Shown one piece after another: positions 40,501-53,569 of a stretch of 64,000 bases of DNA (position 1 is the stretch's first letter; each line of letters starts with the position of its first letter). The stretch is taken from assembly GCF_001039355.2 (NCBI RefSeq), contig NW_019775513.1:152042-216041 (forward strand), written 5' to 3'. Source of the DNA: Lingula anatina (Eukaryota; Brachiopoda; Lingulata; Lingulida; Lingulidae). Under the pieces are notes generated by a model. The model did no database searches and had not been told where the DNA came from. It saw nothing but the letters and a program-made list of their open reading frames with translations. Made by a program: the position numbers and the translations under genes.

Positions 40501-42693
40501 CAGAGCCATCAATTTTTCCTCCTTCTAACTGCGTTGCCTTTATGCTCTGCATCTCATATCAATCTGCTTGTACACAATTACTGATTCTGATCAGAAATTC
40601 TGTACTGCCTGATGAACCTCAATATAAATTTTTATGACACAGTGATTTATTCAGGGAGCAGACTTTGTGTGGGAAGAGTCATCTAAAACAAAGTGCAGAT
40701 TGAGGTGTGAAAGACAAAAGAAAAGTATTCTGTTTTAATTTCACTATTGGGCAAGCTTTATTGAAGTCTTTCACTCAATTGTATTTTACCACAGCAGGAT
40801 TAGGATCAAAAATAAAGGCAGACTAGTGGACGTGGTGCATTAACACATAAAAATTGACAGAATTTATCCACAGATATTTTTTTCTCACCGTTTTCTCTCC
40901 AATTTTAATTTACTGTACAGCAAAACAATTTCACCCTACTTTGTCATTTTTTATTTTCTTTCTAATAACAGCATTCCTCATGCATAGTTTCACCCTGCAA
41001 AAATTTTTATTCCAGTATGACATCACACAGCGTCGAAATCATCTCAGATGTTGCTCACTATGATATCTTTGAGGCTTGACTTTTTAATAATGAAGAATAC
41101 ACCAAAAGTATTGAAACAATTTAAAGTGTTGTATAATCTGTATTTATAATTAAATTAATCAATTAATTTATTTATTTAATCAGATGGTTCTCAGTGTGAA
41201 ATGTAGATGCCTAGCAATGCAAAGAGAAAAACCAACTGAATAATAAATAACAGTCAAAATACAATATTTAAAATTGTTTTTTTTTTTAGGTTGGTTTGTG
41301 TCCTGCCATAAGCTTAAGGTACTGTACCCCCAGCACACAAAATGACAAATGCAAAAACACGTTTGCACATGGCAAAAAGACAATGACAACTTGCTGATTT
41401 GTAAGCTAATGGTGTACCTCTAATTCATAACCACAATTCATTATACAGATACTAGTTCCACTTAGGTCAGACCTATACTATAATAATCCAGAACTGATGA
41501 TGTTCAAATAAATAAATATGTGGTATCAGTGGTTGTTTACATTCTACAAGCTGGATGAAAAAACAGGAACTTCCAGGATCGGCCCATTAGCCGGGGTTGT
41601 CCGATAATGGGGACGGGTCTAATGGCATAAATACCAATAATATCAATTAAGGGATTGACACTTGAATATATATGCACACTGTGAGTCTACTTTTATCATG
41701 CCACATGCAAGTACACTATTGCCGCTGTCAAAATTGCCACAAATTTATATTTCACTAAAACATAATTTCTGCCAATCCAGAGCCATAATTTTACGGTGAC
41801 AGCTATGAAGTCATGCAGTCGTAGAAATAAAGACTACCTGACGTGTTCCATATACTCAGCTCTAGCACTAGCAGCACCTTACAAAACTACATGCTTTACC
41901 CGCCATTGATAATACTGAATGGGTCTTACTTTGTACCTGTATTCATCATGCCACATAAGAATGATAAGTCAACAGTGGCAGTGGGTGCCAAAGAAGAGAT
42001 GCGGGCTTCATCACGAAATCATGTAATTTGTAAACAATTTCGAGTCGTTTGTTTTGTTAGTCGGGCAATGCAAATTGTCAAAAATAGTCATTAATTTGTA
42101 TATTTTAAATAAACTTCTCTATGAATGTCTTAAATGTACGACAATCTCCCTTTAAACTTACCACATAATTTCACCTTTGAAGCGCAATATTCAGATATCA
42201 ATGCATCTTCTGCTTCTGTGCTTCCTGCTGCAGATACAGCAGCAATAAAAAAGGTGCCTCGTTTTGAAATTAGGTTAGCTTTATGACGTAGCAGGAAGGG
42301 ATTTCCTCAAACATGGAAACGGCGCCGGCAGAACCGACAGATATTTCAGATGAATTAAGAAGTGAATGGGAGGGGTAAGAATTACACCGGGAATTTGGGA
42401 TTGTACCATATACAATATAAGAACTTTATGGAATCATTGGGCAGTATAAATAGATTCATTTTAAAAGAAAACATTAAAATCTTTAAAGAAAAAAAACACA
42501 GATGATACATGTAGATCTACTGTAGTCTTACAGGATTTCACAATTTTGACCACGATTTGCCTCATTTTTCGGCTTACGTGACTTTTGAAATCAACGCTGG
42601 TTTTCTGTTATGCACCTACTCCGATAAAGGATTCTAGTCGCTTTTTCATCTGTTCATTTATTTATTATCATTGTTTAATTTAATTAATTAATT

Positions 42694-42728
<35 letters not shown>

Positions 42729-45700
42729 TTTTGTCGATAAAATCTGAATGTGTCCCCTTTTTCACAGCTACCAATAATTAAAAATTTATACGCTTGATCA
42801 AAAAAGTTCGGAAACATCGTTATTATGAATGATTATTAAATAACCATACAGTAAAATAAAGATCTTTATTTTAGGCAGCATCAGTATCATATTGCTCAGC
42901 AGTGTCACATGTGAAGCCTCCACTGTTTATTGTCAAGACCTGCTCAAACTTTGTCACTCCATTTGCATGATTTGTGAAAATTAAATTTGATCCCACATTC
43001 ATAAATGTTGCTGTTATTCCCACAGAATTCCTTACCCTGCAAAAATTTCAAAAAGTAACAAATGGTGGGTGCATTATCCATCAATATTTGGTGAAAATAT
43101 TTACCTTAGCTCATAAAGGTATTTTATAATTATTCAAAATAACAATGTTTTGGTAAGTGTAGATGCTCTGGTGACTAAGAAAACTACAAAAAGAAAAAAA
43201 TTATTTCAAAAGTGCTATTTTATTAATTGATTATTTATGTGGCAAATGTAATTCTAAACCTTATTAATTCTTCGTTTTATACTTATTTTTAGGGAACAAG
43301 ATAAGCTGAAGACCAAGCTGGTCCTAGAGAACTGTGAACCATGGCAGAGTAAACTAGAGGAAGGTCTGCAGTATGTTGGGGGTGTAGACCTGTCATTTGT
43401 GAAAGGAGATGATGTAAATGCATGCTCCTCTCTTGTGGTGACATCTTATCCAGATTTAAAGGTATGCTTCTATGTAAAATATCATTAACATACTGACATT
43501 CGGGCATGTTGTCTGAAAAATGCCTTTGTCAAATTTTAGAACAAACTTATACCTTTGGTTTTGTAGTTTATCTGTTAGAAAAATGTTATGTACATTTTTG
43601 GTATAAGGCATTTAAAGTTATTATTAACTCTTTATTAGTACCACCAGCGTGTACACTGGCGGTACTCATGGTTTTAGTCCCGACCCATCTCGTACAGCTC
43701 CGCCGGCTCCTGCGGCTCCGCCGGCTCATGCAGCTCCTGCGGCTCCGCAGGATGGCATGGGATACAAGTCACCGTTACCGCTTCTCCTCCTAGACCGCAA
43801 GGACCTATGTCCCCATCTCTTGGATTTTGGTCACATATAATCTCAACTTGAACCCCCTGGTTTTTTGTCTCAGTCGGTGCATTGGCCTGGGTGTAGCGCT
43901 CGTTGTAACGCACCCTTGTCAAAATTTTTGAAAATTCAACGCTAAATATCTCCCATACCAAAGGAATTATGTGAAAAATTTCTACAGATGGCTGACCGAA
44001 AGACATATGTGGAGATTTCAAATATGCCCTTGGATTTGAACTTTGATCTTTATTTCAAGGTCAAACGGGCCAAAATTTTCTAAAAATGGGAATTTTTTGC
44101 AAAAAAATTATTATTTTATGCCGATTTTCAGAAACTTCACAGATCTAACTTATAATATTATGGACGGGTGTTACCCTTAGGGTCTTCTTTCATCTTCGTG
44201 AGTTTGGGGTCAATCTGTGCATTTTCAGGGGAGTAGCGGCCAATAGATGCCAAAACTGAAAACTCTCTCAAATTCTGGAACTGTTAATGCCAGAGACCTC
44301 TTGTTTTTTTCATTTTGTAGAGCTTGTCAAGCGCAACACTGAAGGTGGTGTCCGTTTTTTGTTTTCGATACAGCTTAGGCATTGTACTATATCGACAGTT
44401 CAACATCCAATATTTAGTGGTGAAAATAAAATGTGACATACTACAAAATTAGCAGAGATACGCCCATAGTTACTATTGAACTTGAATAGGAAGTCATATA
44501 CTTGTAATCTAACTGTGACCTTGAAATTGACCTTTGACCTACTTTTCATAATGAACTGCACTTTGCAAGTTTTCTGATTTTTATATCTCCAAAACTGGCA
44601 AAGATATGCCCATAGTTACTGTTGAACTTGAATAGGAAGTCATATACTGGCAATCTAACTGTGATCCTGNTGTCTGCCTGTCGTGTTCAAAGCAGGTGTC
44701 TCAAGTAATGCAATAAATGTGCTTTCAAAAAGAATTTTAATTTGTCACTGCTGTGTTTTTCATTAAAATTTCTTTTTCTACTATTGTCTGGATTATGTTT
44801 GAAGAGACTATGAAATACTTTTTCAGCTTTTATAATTTCTGTAAAAACAAAAAAAATTCATTAGGGGCCTGCCAAAATTATTTTTCATAAATAAATTGAT
44901 TCATCCATAATTATCCAATTAAACAAAAAGCTTTAACCAAGTTCATTCAGCTTTAATGCTACTGGAAGGGGAGGAATGATCACCAATAGCTTACAAGTTT
45001 TTATCCTTTGTTTTCATAATTGGAAATAATTTGAAAGACAGCAATAATGCTCTTTAAATATTCTGTTTTTCTTTATTTTTGAATGAAAGCCTCATTTAAA
45101 TCTTTATAAGTTGTCAAAATCTGCAAATCATTTTTGACACTGATGCTAAATGAAGTTCATGGTGTCTTTTTTCAGAAAAAAAATTTATAAGGTAGTGATT
45201 TCATTTTCATTATTATACCATCAGACTCAATATCACAATACAAAGTATGATCTATAAAAATCCGAATTGAATGCATATTTAAATGCCATAAATCACTGAA
45301 TTCTTAAACAAAATGAAAAATTAAAGATACAGTAAAACTTGTTGACTTTAAATTTACATTCATTTCTATCTATAAGGTATGTAAGAAAGGAGTTTATAAA
45401 ATTCCTTGACATATGCTGTAAAGTGACATTCTGAATTAACATTTGTACAGTAAAAATGAATTAGAATTTCTATGATATAAGACCTTTAAGAAAATATATC
45501 AGTAATGTCCAAAGGATAAAAACACTGAATCCATAACAAAAATTTGATTGCTGAGTGTTTTTTCTAATTGCATGGGTTAATAGATTTTACTCAGCAAACA
45601 GCTCCACCCGCTTGTTTCTTCTAGTTCATATACCAGAGAATGTGCACTGATAGCCTTTCTTCGTTCTATCCTCTTGATGAAAGTGTGCAACATCACAAAG

Positions 45701-48700
45701 AAAAATTATTAGTTATCTGTTTCAATAGCACATTATTGCCATTTACCCACTTCATAGTAAAATAATTAAAAGATTTATTGAGTATGTAAAAATTTTATTC
45801 CTGCCTATGATCTCAATTCTGTCTGCAGCAACATGGGTATTAAAAATTTACTAGAAAAAATTGTTCAAATTCTCAAAATGGCATGTACTTTCAGTAATAA
45901 AATCAGACTAGTAAATTGTCATTAGAGCCACCACACCTGCGTGAAGATCATATCTGTTTTAGTTCTATTTGCTACAATGACACCAACTGATAAGATCACT
46001 TTCTTCCAATTAAACCACCTCTAAGGGCTCTATGATTGTTTGAGCATCCAGGTAAGTTCTGTTCAATCGCTGTCAGTGGACAGATTCATCTGATAACAAA
46101 GCCATTGGAACTTCTTACCTGAAAAACAATCAGAACTGTTACTGTTGCTCATATAATTACAGTGTAAGAGAGGTGCATTTCAATCGCTGATAAAATCGGC
46201 ATCAATGCTAGAAAAGGTCCTTAACGGCCCTTTCCTGGCACTAAATACCTATGTTGATATAATTAAACAGTTGTCAAGTTTAATTATCTACCGATGTGAG
46301 AGATACAGACGATCAAAGTTGATCATTTTAACATGGGGAGTAATGGAGCTTACAGATTGTTTTACCCTAGTCGGCCATCTTGTGACGTCATGCCGACTGT
46401 AAGAATGATACATGTACTGTAGTCTTACAGGATTTCACCATTTTGACCACGATTTGCCTCATTTTTCGGCTTACGTGACTTTTGAAATCAACGCTGGTTT
46501 TCTGTTATGCACCTACTCCGATAAAGGATTCTAGTCGCTTTTTCATCTGTTCATTTATTTATTATCATTGTTTAATTTAATTAATTAATTTTATTTATTT
46601 ATTTATTTATTTTGTCGATAAAATCTGAATGTGTCCCCTTTTTCACAGCTACCAATAATTAAAAATTTATACACTTGATCAAAAAAGTTCGGAAACATCG
46701 TTATTATGAATGATTATAAAATAACCATACAGTAAAATAAAGATCTTTATTTTAGGCAGCATCAGTATCATATTGCTCAGCATCAGTATCACATGTGAAG
46801 CCTCCACTGTTTATTGTCAAGACCTGCTCAAACTTTGTCACTCCATTTGCATGATTTGTGAAAATTAAATTTGATCCCACATTCATAAATGTCGCTGTTA
46901 TTCCCACAGAATTCCTTACCCTGCAAAAATTTCAAAAAGTAACAAATGGTGGGTGCATTATCTGTCAATATTTGGTGAAAATATTTACCTTAGCTCATAA
47001 AGGTTTTTTTTATAATTATTCAAAATAACAATGTTTTGAACTTTTTGGTAAATGTAGATGCTCTGGTGACTAAGAAAACTACAAAAAAAAAAAAAAAAAA
47101 AAAAAAAAATTATCTCAAAAGTGCTATTTTATTAATTGATTATTTATGTGGCAAATGTAATTCTAAACCTTATTAACTCTTTGTTTTATACTTAATTTTA
47201 GGGAACAAGATAAACTGAAGACCAAGCTGGTCCTAGAGAACTGTGAACCATGGCAAAGTAAACTAGAGGAAGGTCTGCAGTATGTTGGCGGTGTAGACCT
47301 GTCATTTGTGAAAGGAGATGATGTAAATGCATGTTCCTCTCTTGTGGTGACATCTTATCCAGATTTAAAGGTACGCTCATGTAAAATATCATTAACATAC
47401 TGACATTCTGGCATGTTGTCTGAAAAATGCCTTTGTCAAATTTTAGAACAAACGTATACCTTTGGTTTTGTAGTTTATCTGTTAGAAAAATGTTATGTAC
47501 ATTTTTGGTATAAGGCATTTAAAGTTATTATTAACTCTTTATTTGCTACTGAAATTGTGCTTAGTCTATTAGTCATATATGCACAATTTGTTGTGCTGTA
47601 GCTTTCCTTTTTTTTTCAAATTAAAACAATTCTGACCTTCACTGGTAATATTTGTCCATTATTATTAGGTTGTATATGAAGATTGTTGTCACATACAGCT
47701 GACAGCACCCTACATTCCTGGTTTCCTAGCTTTCCGTGAGGTGCCTTTCCTAGTGGAAAGCTTTGAGAGACTTAAGAAGAAAAATCCGGAACTTATGCCT
47801 CAGGTAAACTTAGATATATTTATCATAAATCAGATTAATTTGAGGGATTGAACTTTTATCTTGGGGATTTACTAAGTTTGATTTCATCTTCCATTTCAGC
47901 CAACCTTGACATGTTTTGCTGATAATCTCATCCTTCTTCTCATTATAATAAATTTCATCTTTTTATACCTACAAAATTACCTTTAATTGCATATGTTTTA
48001 CAGTACGCGCCTTGAGGTTTAATTTGGTAAACTTAATTTATAAAGAGACAGCTAGGAAGAGGCACAATGAAAATTAAAAAATGTTAAGGCAATAAAAGCT
48101 TATGTAATATTCTCCTACCAGCCCTGTTTTTAAAACACTGTTTACCTCCTACGTTTTTTATATAAATTATAACATAGTTGGTAACTAGTATACTATTTTC
48201 ATATACATCATAGATTGTTTGTAAGGTAGATATCTCAAAAAGTTTTTCACAAATTTTGGTGAAATTTCAGGTTAGTCAGTTCATCAAATGGACAAAAATT
48301 GATAACAATTTCAAATGAATACGGTCCTATTTATATTTTAAAAGAATTTAATTTATTTCATTATTATTAGCATTTTGCTTTGCCAGTGGTTTGTACTCTA
48401 GGGGTGCTCTTTTGCTATATACATGTAAATGTATAGCCAGTCTCTACAAATTGGATTGATTTGTCATAAAGGTTTAAATTTTAGTACAAAGCTATGCTGT
48501 AACAGTAGTAAAATTGTGTACACATGTGATTGTGACATCATAAGCAGAGTAAATTAAACTTTTGTGACATCATAGACAAGTAGTCATGTGATTGTGACAT
48601 CACAGGTAGATACTCTATAGCATGCATAGTTAAAAAAAAAGAATTATTTGTACATGTAGATCTTTTAAAGAGATCTTGAAAAAAAATACCTCTACTGTTT

Positions 48701-51199
48701 AGATTTAGTTTTTTATTTGATAATAATAACAATATATAATTATATTTATTTCTTAAACAGAAAATACCATTATATTTTAACACATATTACAACACATTTT
48801 TAATTTATGGACTTCACAGATTTAGTGTATTAAATGTTTGAAAAATTACAGTACTAAAATGATAGACACTTTGTTTAAAATTTAAAGACTTGAATCATAT
48901 AACAATTTAAAAGATGCACTTTCAGAGAGACTTTAAAACTGTCATTTAATTTTTACTTTCAGCTCTAACAGAAAAGTAGATTGGTCAATAATTTTGACAT
49001 AAATATTGACATTATAATTATAAATTATATCAAAATTGATATAAAAAGAGCCTCGGTTTTCCTACACCGTTCAAACAGCTATGTAACTTGGTGTACTTTC
49101 TTTAAATCCTTTAAGAACAATACACTTGCAAGGCTTTAAATTATTTTATTGTTAGATTAGCAGTCAATGTATCGCCTTTAAGACTGGAGTAATATGTTCC
49201 ACTATTTATATTACAGGTTGTTTTAGTTGATGGTAATGGCATCCTTCATCCAAAAGGTAAGGTTTAATGTCTGCTAATGAGTTGTTTCCTTTTCACTGGC
49301 TCACCAGGTAAATACGGTTTTAACTGGCATATAATACTACTCTTTGCAACCCCACAAATTGAAATATGTGCACTATTTCTTTGGAAATTTTATTTTAAAT
49401 GTAGATATTTCAGGCGCACACATTAATGTTAAATGCCATTTGTCAACACTATTCAGTGTTTATTATTAGTCTGCTTCATTTCTCTTAGTTTTGGGACTTT
49501 CAATAAATGCGTCCGTCACCGGCCAAATTTCAAACATCATACTTGAGTTTGTCACATCACTTTATCAGCATGTTGTTATATTCAAATTAGCTTAGATCAA
49601 GGAGACATAAATAATACTATTGTACTAAGCATCACAGATGGGTGTGTTACTTGCAATTTTCTTATTTTAATCCATCTGATTTCTTTTAAATTTTTGACCA
49701 AATACATGATATAACATTATCATTTTTGCAGATTAATTGAATAGTTTAAACCACTGACTTTTTCATTAAAAAAGAATTGTAAAGAATACAGGTAAGCTCA
49801 AGATCAGTGCTTGAAAAATTGATTTTATATGCATATATGCCATAGATTTTGTATCCAGCCCCATGAAGTGTTTGTTAAGTCCTGTTTTCTATGCCATGTT
49901 AGTCATGTCCACTTCAGACAAGATCAAATATGGATAAATATTTTGAATTTATTTCATTGTAGAGTTTGGACTTGCTTGTCACCTGGGTATCATATTGGAC
50001 ATACCCACAGTGGGTGTGGCCAAGAAACTCTTTCAGGTGGATGGCCTGGAAAAGAATGCAGAACATGCTGACAAGGTATAATAATGTCATAGCCATCTCA
50101 TTAATTAAACAAGCTCCATCCCCTCTGTCACAGTTCTATTTCAAGTTTCAGTAACATTATTATAAAAAGATGAAAATAACCCTACTATCAAAATCAGACA
50201 TCCTGAAAGTGTGAATTTGGGTAAGTGCATTAATACGTTTCTTGTAAGAAGGAAAATTTTGTAAACATTTTACAAGATCTAGAAATTAGTTATTTGAATA
50301 TACATTATGCCAACAGACAGTCATTAATACATAGGCTGCAGCTTTCATGTGCATATTTACTAAATTTTTAAATGTATAGTATATATTTTTCATTACAGCT
50401 TTTTTGTTTGTTTGTTTGTTTGATTGTGGTATTTTTATTTGTTTTGTCAAAATATTTCTATAAATCATGTTTTAAGGTGAAGCAACTGGCAAAAGGAGGT
50501 GATACATTCCCACTCATTGGTGCTTCTGGCAGGATTTTAGGAAAGGTACATTTTAGTTGATAATTATTCGCTCTCATTTGTTATAATACACACTTTATAT
50601 ATGATATGACACTACTTAGAAACAATGTCACTTAAAAATGATAAATTAGTTTATTTATTTATTTATTTATTATATACTGCACTGTCTTCAATGTGGCAGG
50701 CTCTTCGAAGTTCTGACAACACAGAAAACCCTGTATATGTCTCAATTGGTCACAAAATTTCTCTGGAAACTGCGGTATGTCTTGTTCATCAGTGCTGCAA
50801 GTATAGGATACCTGAACCAATAAGACAGGTAATCTATTAAAAAAGATAAATTAAAATCCAAAAATACCTAGATGTGTGCAGTCTTCTGTTGCTCTCTAGC
50901 TCATAGTGTGCCTAACGATTTTCCTCAGATATTAGTGTTTTGTTAAATATGTAGTTCTTAAAGTCACATTTAAAGAGAGTGTCAATTCCCAGTAATGCAT
51001 ATTAACCACTTCTAGTGGACATGCCAAGGGATAACTGAATTAATCACTTGAACAGCATTGTAAACATAATATTTTATTATATTATATTATATTAATGAAA
51101 CCTTATTTTGTGTTATTCTGCTTTTAGGCAGACATCAAATCTAGAGAATACTTGCGTCGGCTGTTTCCAGAACAAAATAGCCAAGATGAAAAAACATAA
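37543..51199 (+). CDS. ENDOV: Endonuclease V, 262 residues, eight exons
   Basis: Exons are 37543-37604 (or its copy 42313-42374), 47202-47370 (or its copy 43293-43461), 47669-47803, 49217-49256, 49963-50075, 50477-50545, 50700-50828 and 51128-51199. All junctions are GT-AG and in phase for 263 codons including the stop. Family hallmarks are all present: [10 protein letters not shown] with the metal-binding Asp, [18 protein letters not shown] with the conserved Tyr and Glu, [10 protein letters not shown] with the second Asp, VGVAKKLF, and [10 protein letters not shown] near the end. Length and exon content agree with animal endonuclease V, which cuts inosine-containing RNA (and deaminated DNA in bacteria) one phosphodiester after the inosine. 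The protein ends [11 protein letters not shown]. The gene looks intact. The doubled first two exons and the inflated introns 1-2 are best explained by the haplotype misjoin described in the findings. Confidence 0.95.
37748..38399. mobile_element. Left part of a DNA transposon with long inverted ends (intron 1 of endonuclease V)
   Basis: It begins TCTTACAGTCGG directly after segment A and is flanked by AT. The reverse complement of the sequence ending at 46404 begins with the same twelve bases and then shares ordered blocks such as GACTAGGGTAAAACA, CCATTACTC, TTTGATCGT and GATTTTATCAGCGAT over about 230 bases. A motif of the form GATTTTCTAG...GATTTTATCAGCGAT occurs twice in this left arm (about 37953-37988 and 38156-38190), so subterminal repeats are present. 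It stops at the N at 38400. Confidence 0.75.
38401..42503. repeat. Segment A': second copy of the 4.1 kb block, probably the alternative haplotype
   Basis: Matches 33667-37747 throughout. Differences include single bases, homopolymer lengths and short indels (for example about 30 extra bases near 40920). It ends at CACAGAT followed directly by GATACATG, which is the sequence expected if the transposon starting at 37748 were absent. Confidence 0.9.
42313..42374 (+). CDS. ENDOV: Second copy of endonuclease V exon 1
   Basis: Identical in structure to 37543-37604, with the same donor. It codes [12 protein letters not shown] then DELRSEWEG, so residue 13 is Asp here and Glu in the other copy. It connects in the same contig to the exon 2 copy at 43293-43461. 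Confidence 0.85.
42504..43636. repeat. Segment B: first copy of a 1.1 kb block carrying endonuclease V exon 2
   Basis: Matches 46407-47543. A (TTTA)n tract near 42690-42731 is longer here than in the other copy (46586-46612), as expected of alleles. It ends at CTCTTTATT, where the two copies part. Confidence 0.9.
43293..43461 (+). CDS. ENDOV: Second version of endonuclease V exon 2
   Basis: 169 bases with the same acceptor and donor as 47202-47370 and the same protein. The few differences, such as GGG/GGC and CAG/CAA, are all synonymous. Both copies are intact, with no sign of decay. Confidence 0.85.
43637..44669. mobile_element. Inserted element in intron 2 of endonuclease V, alternative haplotype
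   Basis: The sequence starts where segment B stops matching its copy (which continues TGCTACTG). It opens with an almost perfect palindrome (TACCACCAGCG, TGT, ACACTGGCGGTA), then a GC-rich stretch of CCGGCTCCTGCGGCTC-like units near 43690-43750. Near its end are two units of a 146-base tandem repeat (44461 and 44607 onward, each with CATAGTTACT and GAATAGGAAGTCATATAC). It is cut by the N at 44670, so its right end is unknown. No long reading frame. The structure resembles non-autonomous elements with internal tandem repeats known from molluscs. Confidence 0.55.
44671..46404. mobile_element. Right part of the DNA transposon with long inverted ends
   Basis: It ends CCGACTGTAAGA, the exact reverse complement of the left end at 37748, followed by AT and then segment B'. 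About 230 bases of the right end mirror the left end imperfectly. Together with the left part it is at least 2.4 kb, has no recognisable transposase and is therefore probably non-autonomous or has its coding part in the gap. Confidence 0.75.
46405..47543. repeat. Segment B': second copy of the 1.1 kb block, with endonuclease V exon 2
   Basis: Matches 42502-43636 with a long A run near 47083-47109 instead of a short one. It continues without a break into endonuclease V exons 3-8, so this copy belongs to the contig that carries the rest of the gene. Confidence 0.9.
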
Positions 51200-53095
51200 G
51201 AGATAGCTTGGACGGTAACGAGTTACATCGCGAAAGCCAGTAGGCGACCGCTGAAGGGAGGTGGAGACCTAGAGCAACGGCTTGGCTGACCATCGAAATC
51301 AATTGGAAATCACCTTACATCCCCAGGGCCGTCAGGACGATATTCTGTGATCTGTTGTGGAGCTGGGCCTAAATTTGTTCTCCAAGCGATCGCAAGTCCG
51401 GCGTTAATGCTGTAAATGGGGTCCTGACCGAGAAGTGCTACATCAATTTACCGAATTAGTGTAGAAAGACACAGCTACAAAAAATCATTACAGACACCTG
51501 TGTCGACTGATATCGCCTGCGAGTTACTCAAAGTGTTATCAGTAAAGGAAAAAGAAGGCAAAGCAACTCACTGGTTTATCAGAAAGATCATTAAACTAGT
51601 AGAATTACTTGGATATATTTCTTTACGAACTTCGATAAAGTCCGTTACGATATGTATAACGGTAGATACGAAATTAAATGATGCTATTATTCCTAGATGA
51701 TGTTGCAACAAAGCAAAGTCAGACTGAACTTAAAACGTATATGCAAGTTTACAACGGCATGAAAAAGAGAAAAATACTCTCTTGTGCACTCATTTCAAAT
51801 ATATGTATGTATAAAACGTTTTGTCTACATAACGGACAACTGAAAGGAATGCACGTAACATACATATACCGCATAGCACAACACCGATGGCCAACGTACT
51901 TCGGGAAAGTCAGTATACAGACGTTGGGAGGAATTTGATAGAAAGGAGGCGTTTGCCATTGGCCCAACATGGGGGGCGACCTCGACCGTGCCGGCAATAT
52001 TGCCATACTGTGTGAAACGACGATGCGGTCACTAATTGCTCGACTGCTTGCTATGTCTGGGGAGGATCGAGCTTGCATGACCACACCTCCCCTGGCAAAT
52101 TGTAACTTTCGCATTATATAAAAGACGTGCTTGTTTCATTTTAACTACGTCATTTCTATTGATGAGATTTTGAAGTGATCTTGGTAGGATTTCTAGGAAA
52201 GAGAAGCTGTTGTTCATCACGTTCGCCAGGTGCAATAACATGTACTTGTAAATAACAGACAGAAGACAATTTTTAAAAAGTTTCATAGCCTGGTTTGACT
52301 GATTTTAAACTTTACCTTGTTCTATATATTTATTGTCTAATATGTTATCTGTTTCTTTATTTTATTTCTTTTGTTCTAATTTTTAAAATTTTTATAAAAC
52401 TTCTTTACGTCATATATAACCATGACTGAATCATTACAAAATATATCGGCAAGCGATATAGAAATTAAAATTATATGGCACGGTATGTACGTTACCGGAA
52501 CATACGTTACAATTTAGGCTCCTTACATAATACATAGGTAAAAAATTAATGTAGATGTAAAATCGAGACAACCTGTGCAGGCTGCCTGTAGCTGGTAGAG
52601 GCGGTCAACCCGGTCTATACATACACGTGTATGTTCTAAAAAATTAAATATAACTTCGAATTCATTCAATTGTATTTTTGATACTTCGAGCATGTGAAGT
52701 GCACTTCTATACTTGTATAGGTGTAGATTAGAGGATTAGAGAACTTTGGGACTGTCAGCACGTACCCGAGATAACCGACATGAATCAACCACCATTTTTC
52801 TAGTGTTCATTATTTCTGAGAAGGATTAAATCGACATCAACACTGCAATGTACCGAACTTTATGAATATGGTAAAAAGTAGTTTAAAGTAAGCTTTTGAA
52901 CTATTAAATTGATTTAACTTCATTTCAAGCAAAACTCCGATAAATTTGCTCGCAAGGTGAGCTAACACAAGTGTAGATAAGTCCAGTAATGAGTAGAATG
53001 AGGTGAGTGACGTGAGTTACATTGAATGGGCTTGGTCACGGTCACAGTCACACAACTAGTCGAGATATGAGGACCGTAAATGTGTCGAAATAGTC
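51200..53095. other. 3' region of endonuclease V and intergenic DNA
   Basis: The 3' UTR has no nearby AATAAA; ATTAAA variants occur after 51585. Beyond about 51700 I see no exon. Part of 52760-53030 is a diverged relative of 55715-56050, starting with the shared phrase CGTACCCGAGATAACCGACA. Confidence 0.5.
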
Positions 53096-53103
53096 AAGTG
53101 AGG

Positions 53104-53510
53104 CAAGTCCATTCAACTGGAAGCTTTTCAGGTGGGGCGAGGTCATTCCATTGGAGGGGTGTCTGGTGGGGCAAGCCCATTCAATTAGAGGGGTGTCAGA
53201 TGGGGTGAGTCCATTCCATCTGAGGGGTGTCTGGTGGGATGGGTCCATTCCATTAGAGGGGAGTCAGGTGGGGCGAGTCCACTCCAACTGAGGGGTGTTG
53301 GGTGGGGCGAATTCATTCCATCAGAGGGGAGTCAGGTAGGGCGAGTCCACTTCATCAGAGGGGTGCCAGGTGGGGCAAGTCCATTCGATCAGAGGGGAGT
53401 CAGGTGGGGCCAGTACATTGCATCTGAGGGGTGTCAGGTAGGACAAGTTCATTCCATTGGAGAGGTGTCAGGTGGGGCAAGTCCATTCCCTTTGGTGGGG
53501 GGGGGGTATT
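53104..53510 (+). repeat. 34-bp GC-rich minisatellite, about 12 units
   Basis: Units of the form AGTCCATTCCATCTGAGGGG followed by TGTCAGGTGGGGCA are repeated twelve times with drift, ending in a poly(G) run near 53497. The unit length is not a multiple of three, so the open frame across it (53234-53566) is an accident. The G-rich strand carries many GGGG runs. Confidence 0.92.
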
Positions 53511-53569
53511 ATGTGGTATTACGTGGGGCAAATCAGTTCAATTTGAAGGGTCACAGATATACTTAATCG

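Noticed and set aside
53234-53566. 110-codon frame with repeated Gly/Ser/Pro phrases
   Set aside because: It is the 34-bp minisatellite read through; the period is not a multiple of three.
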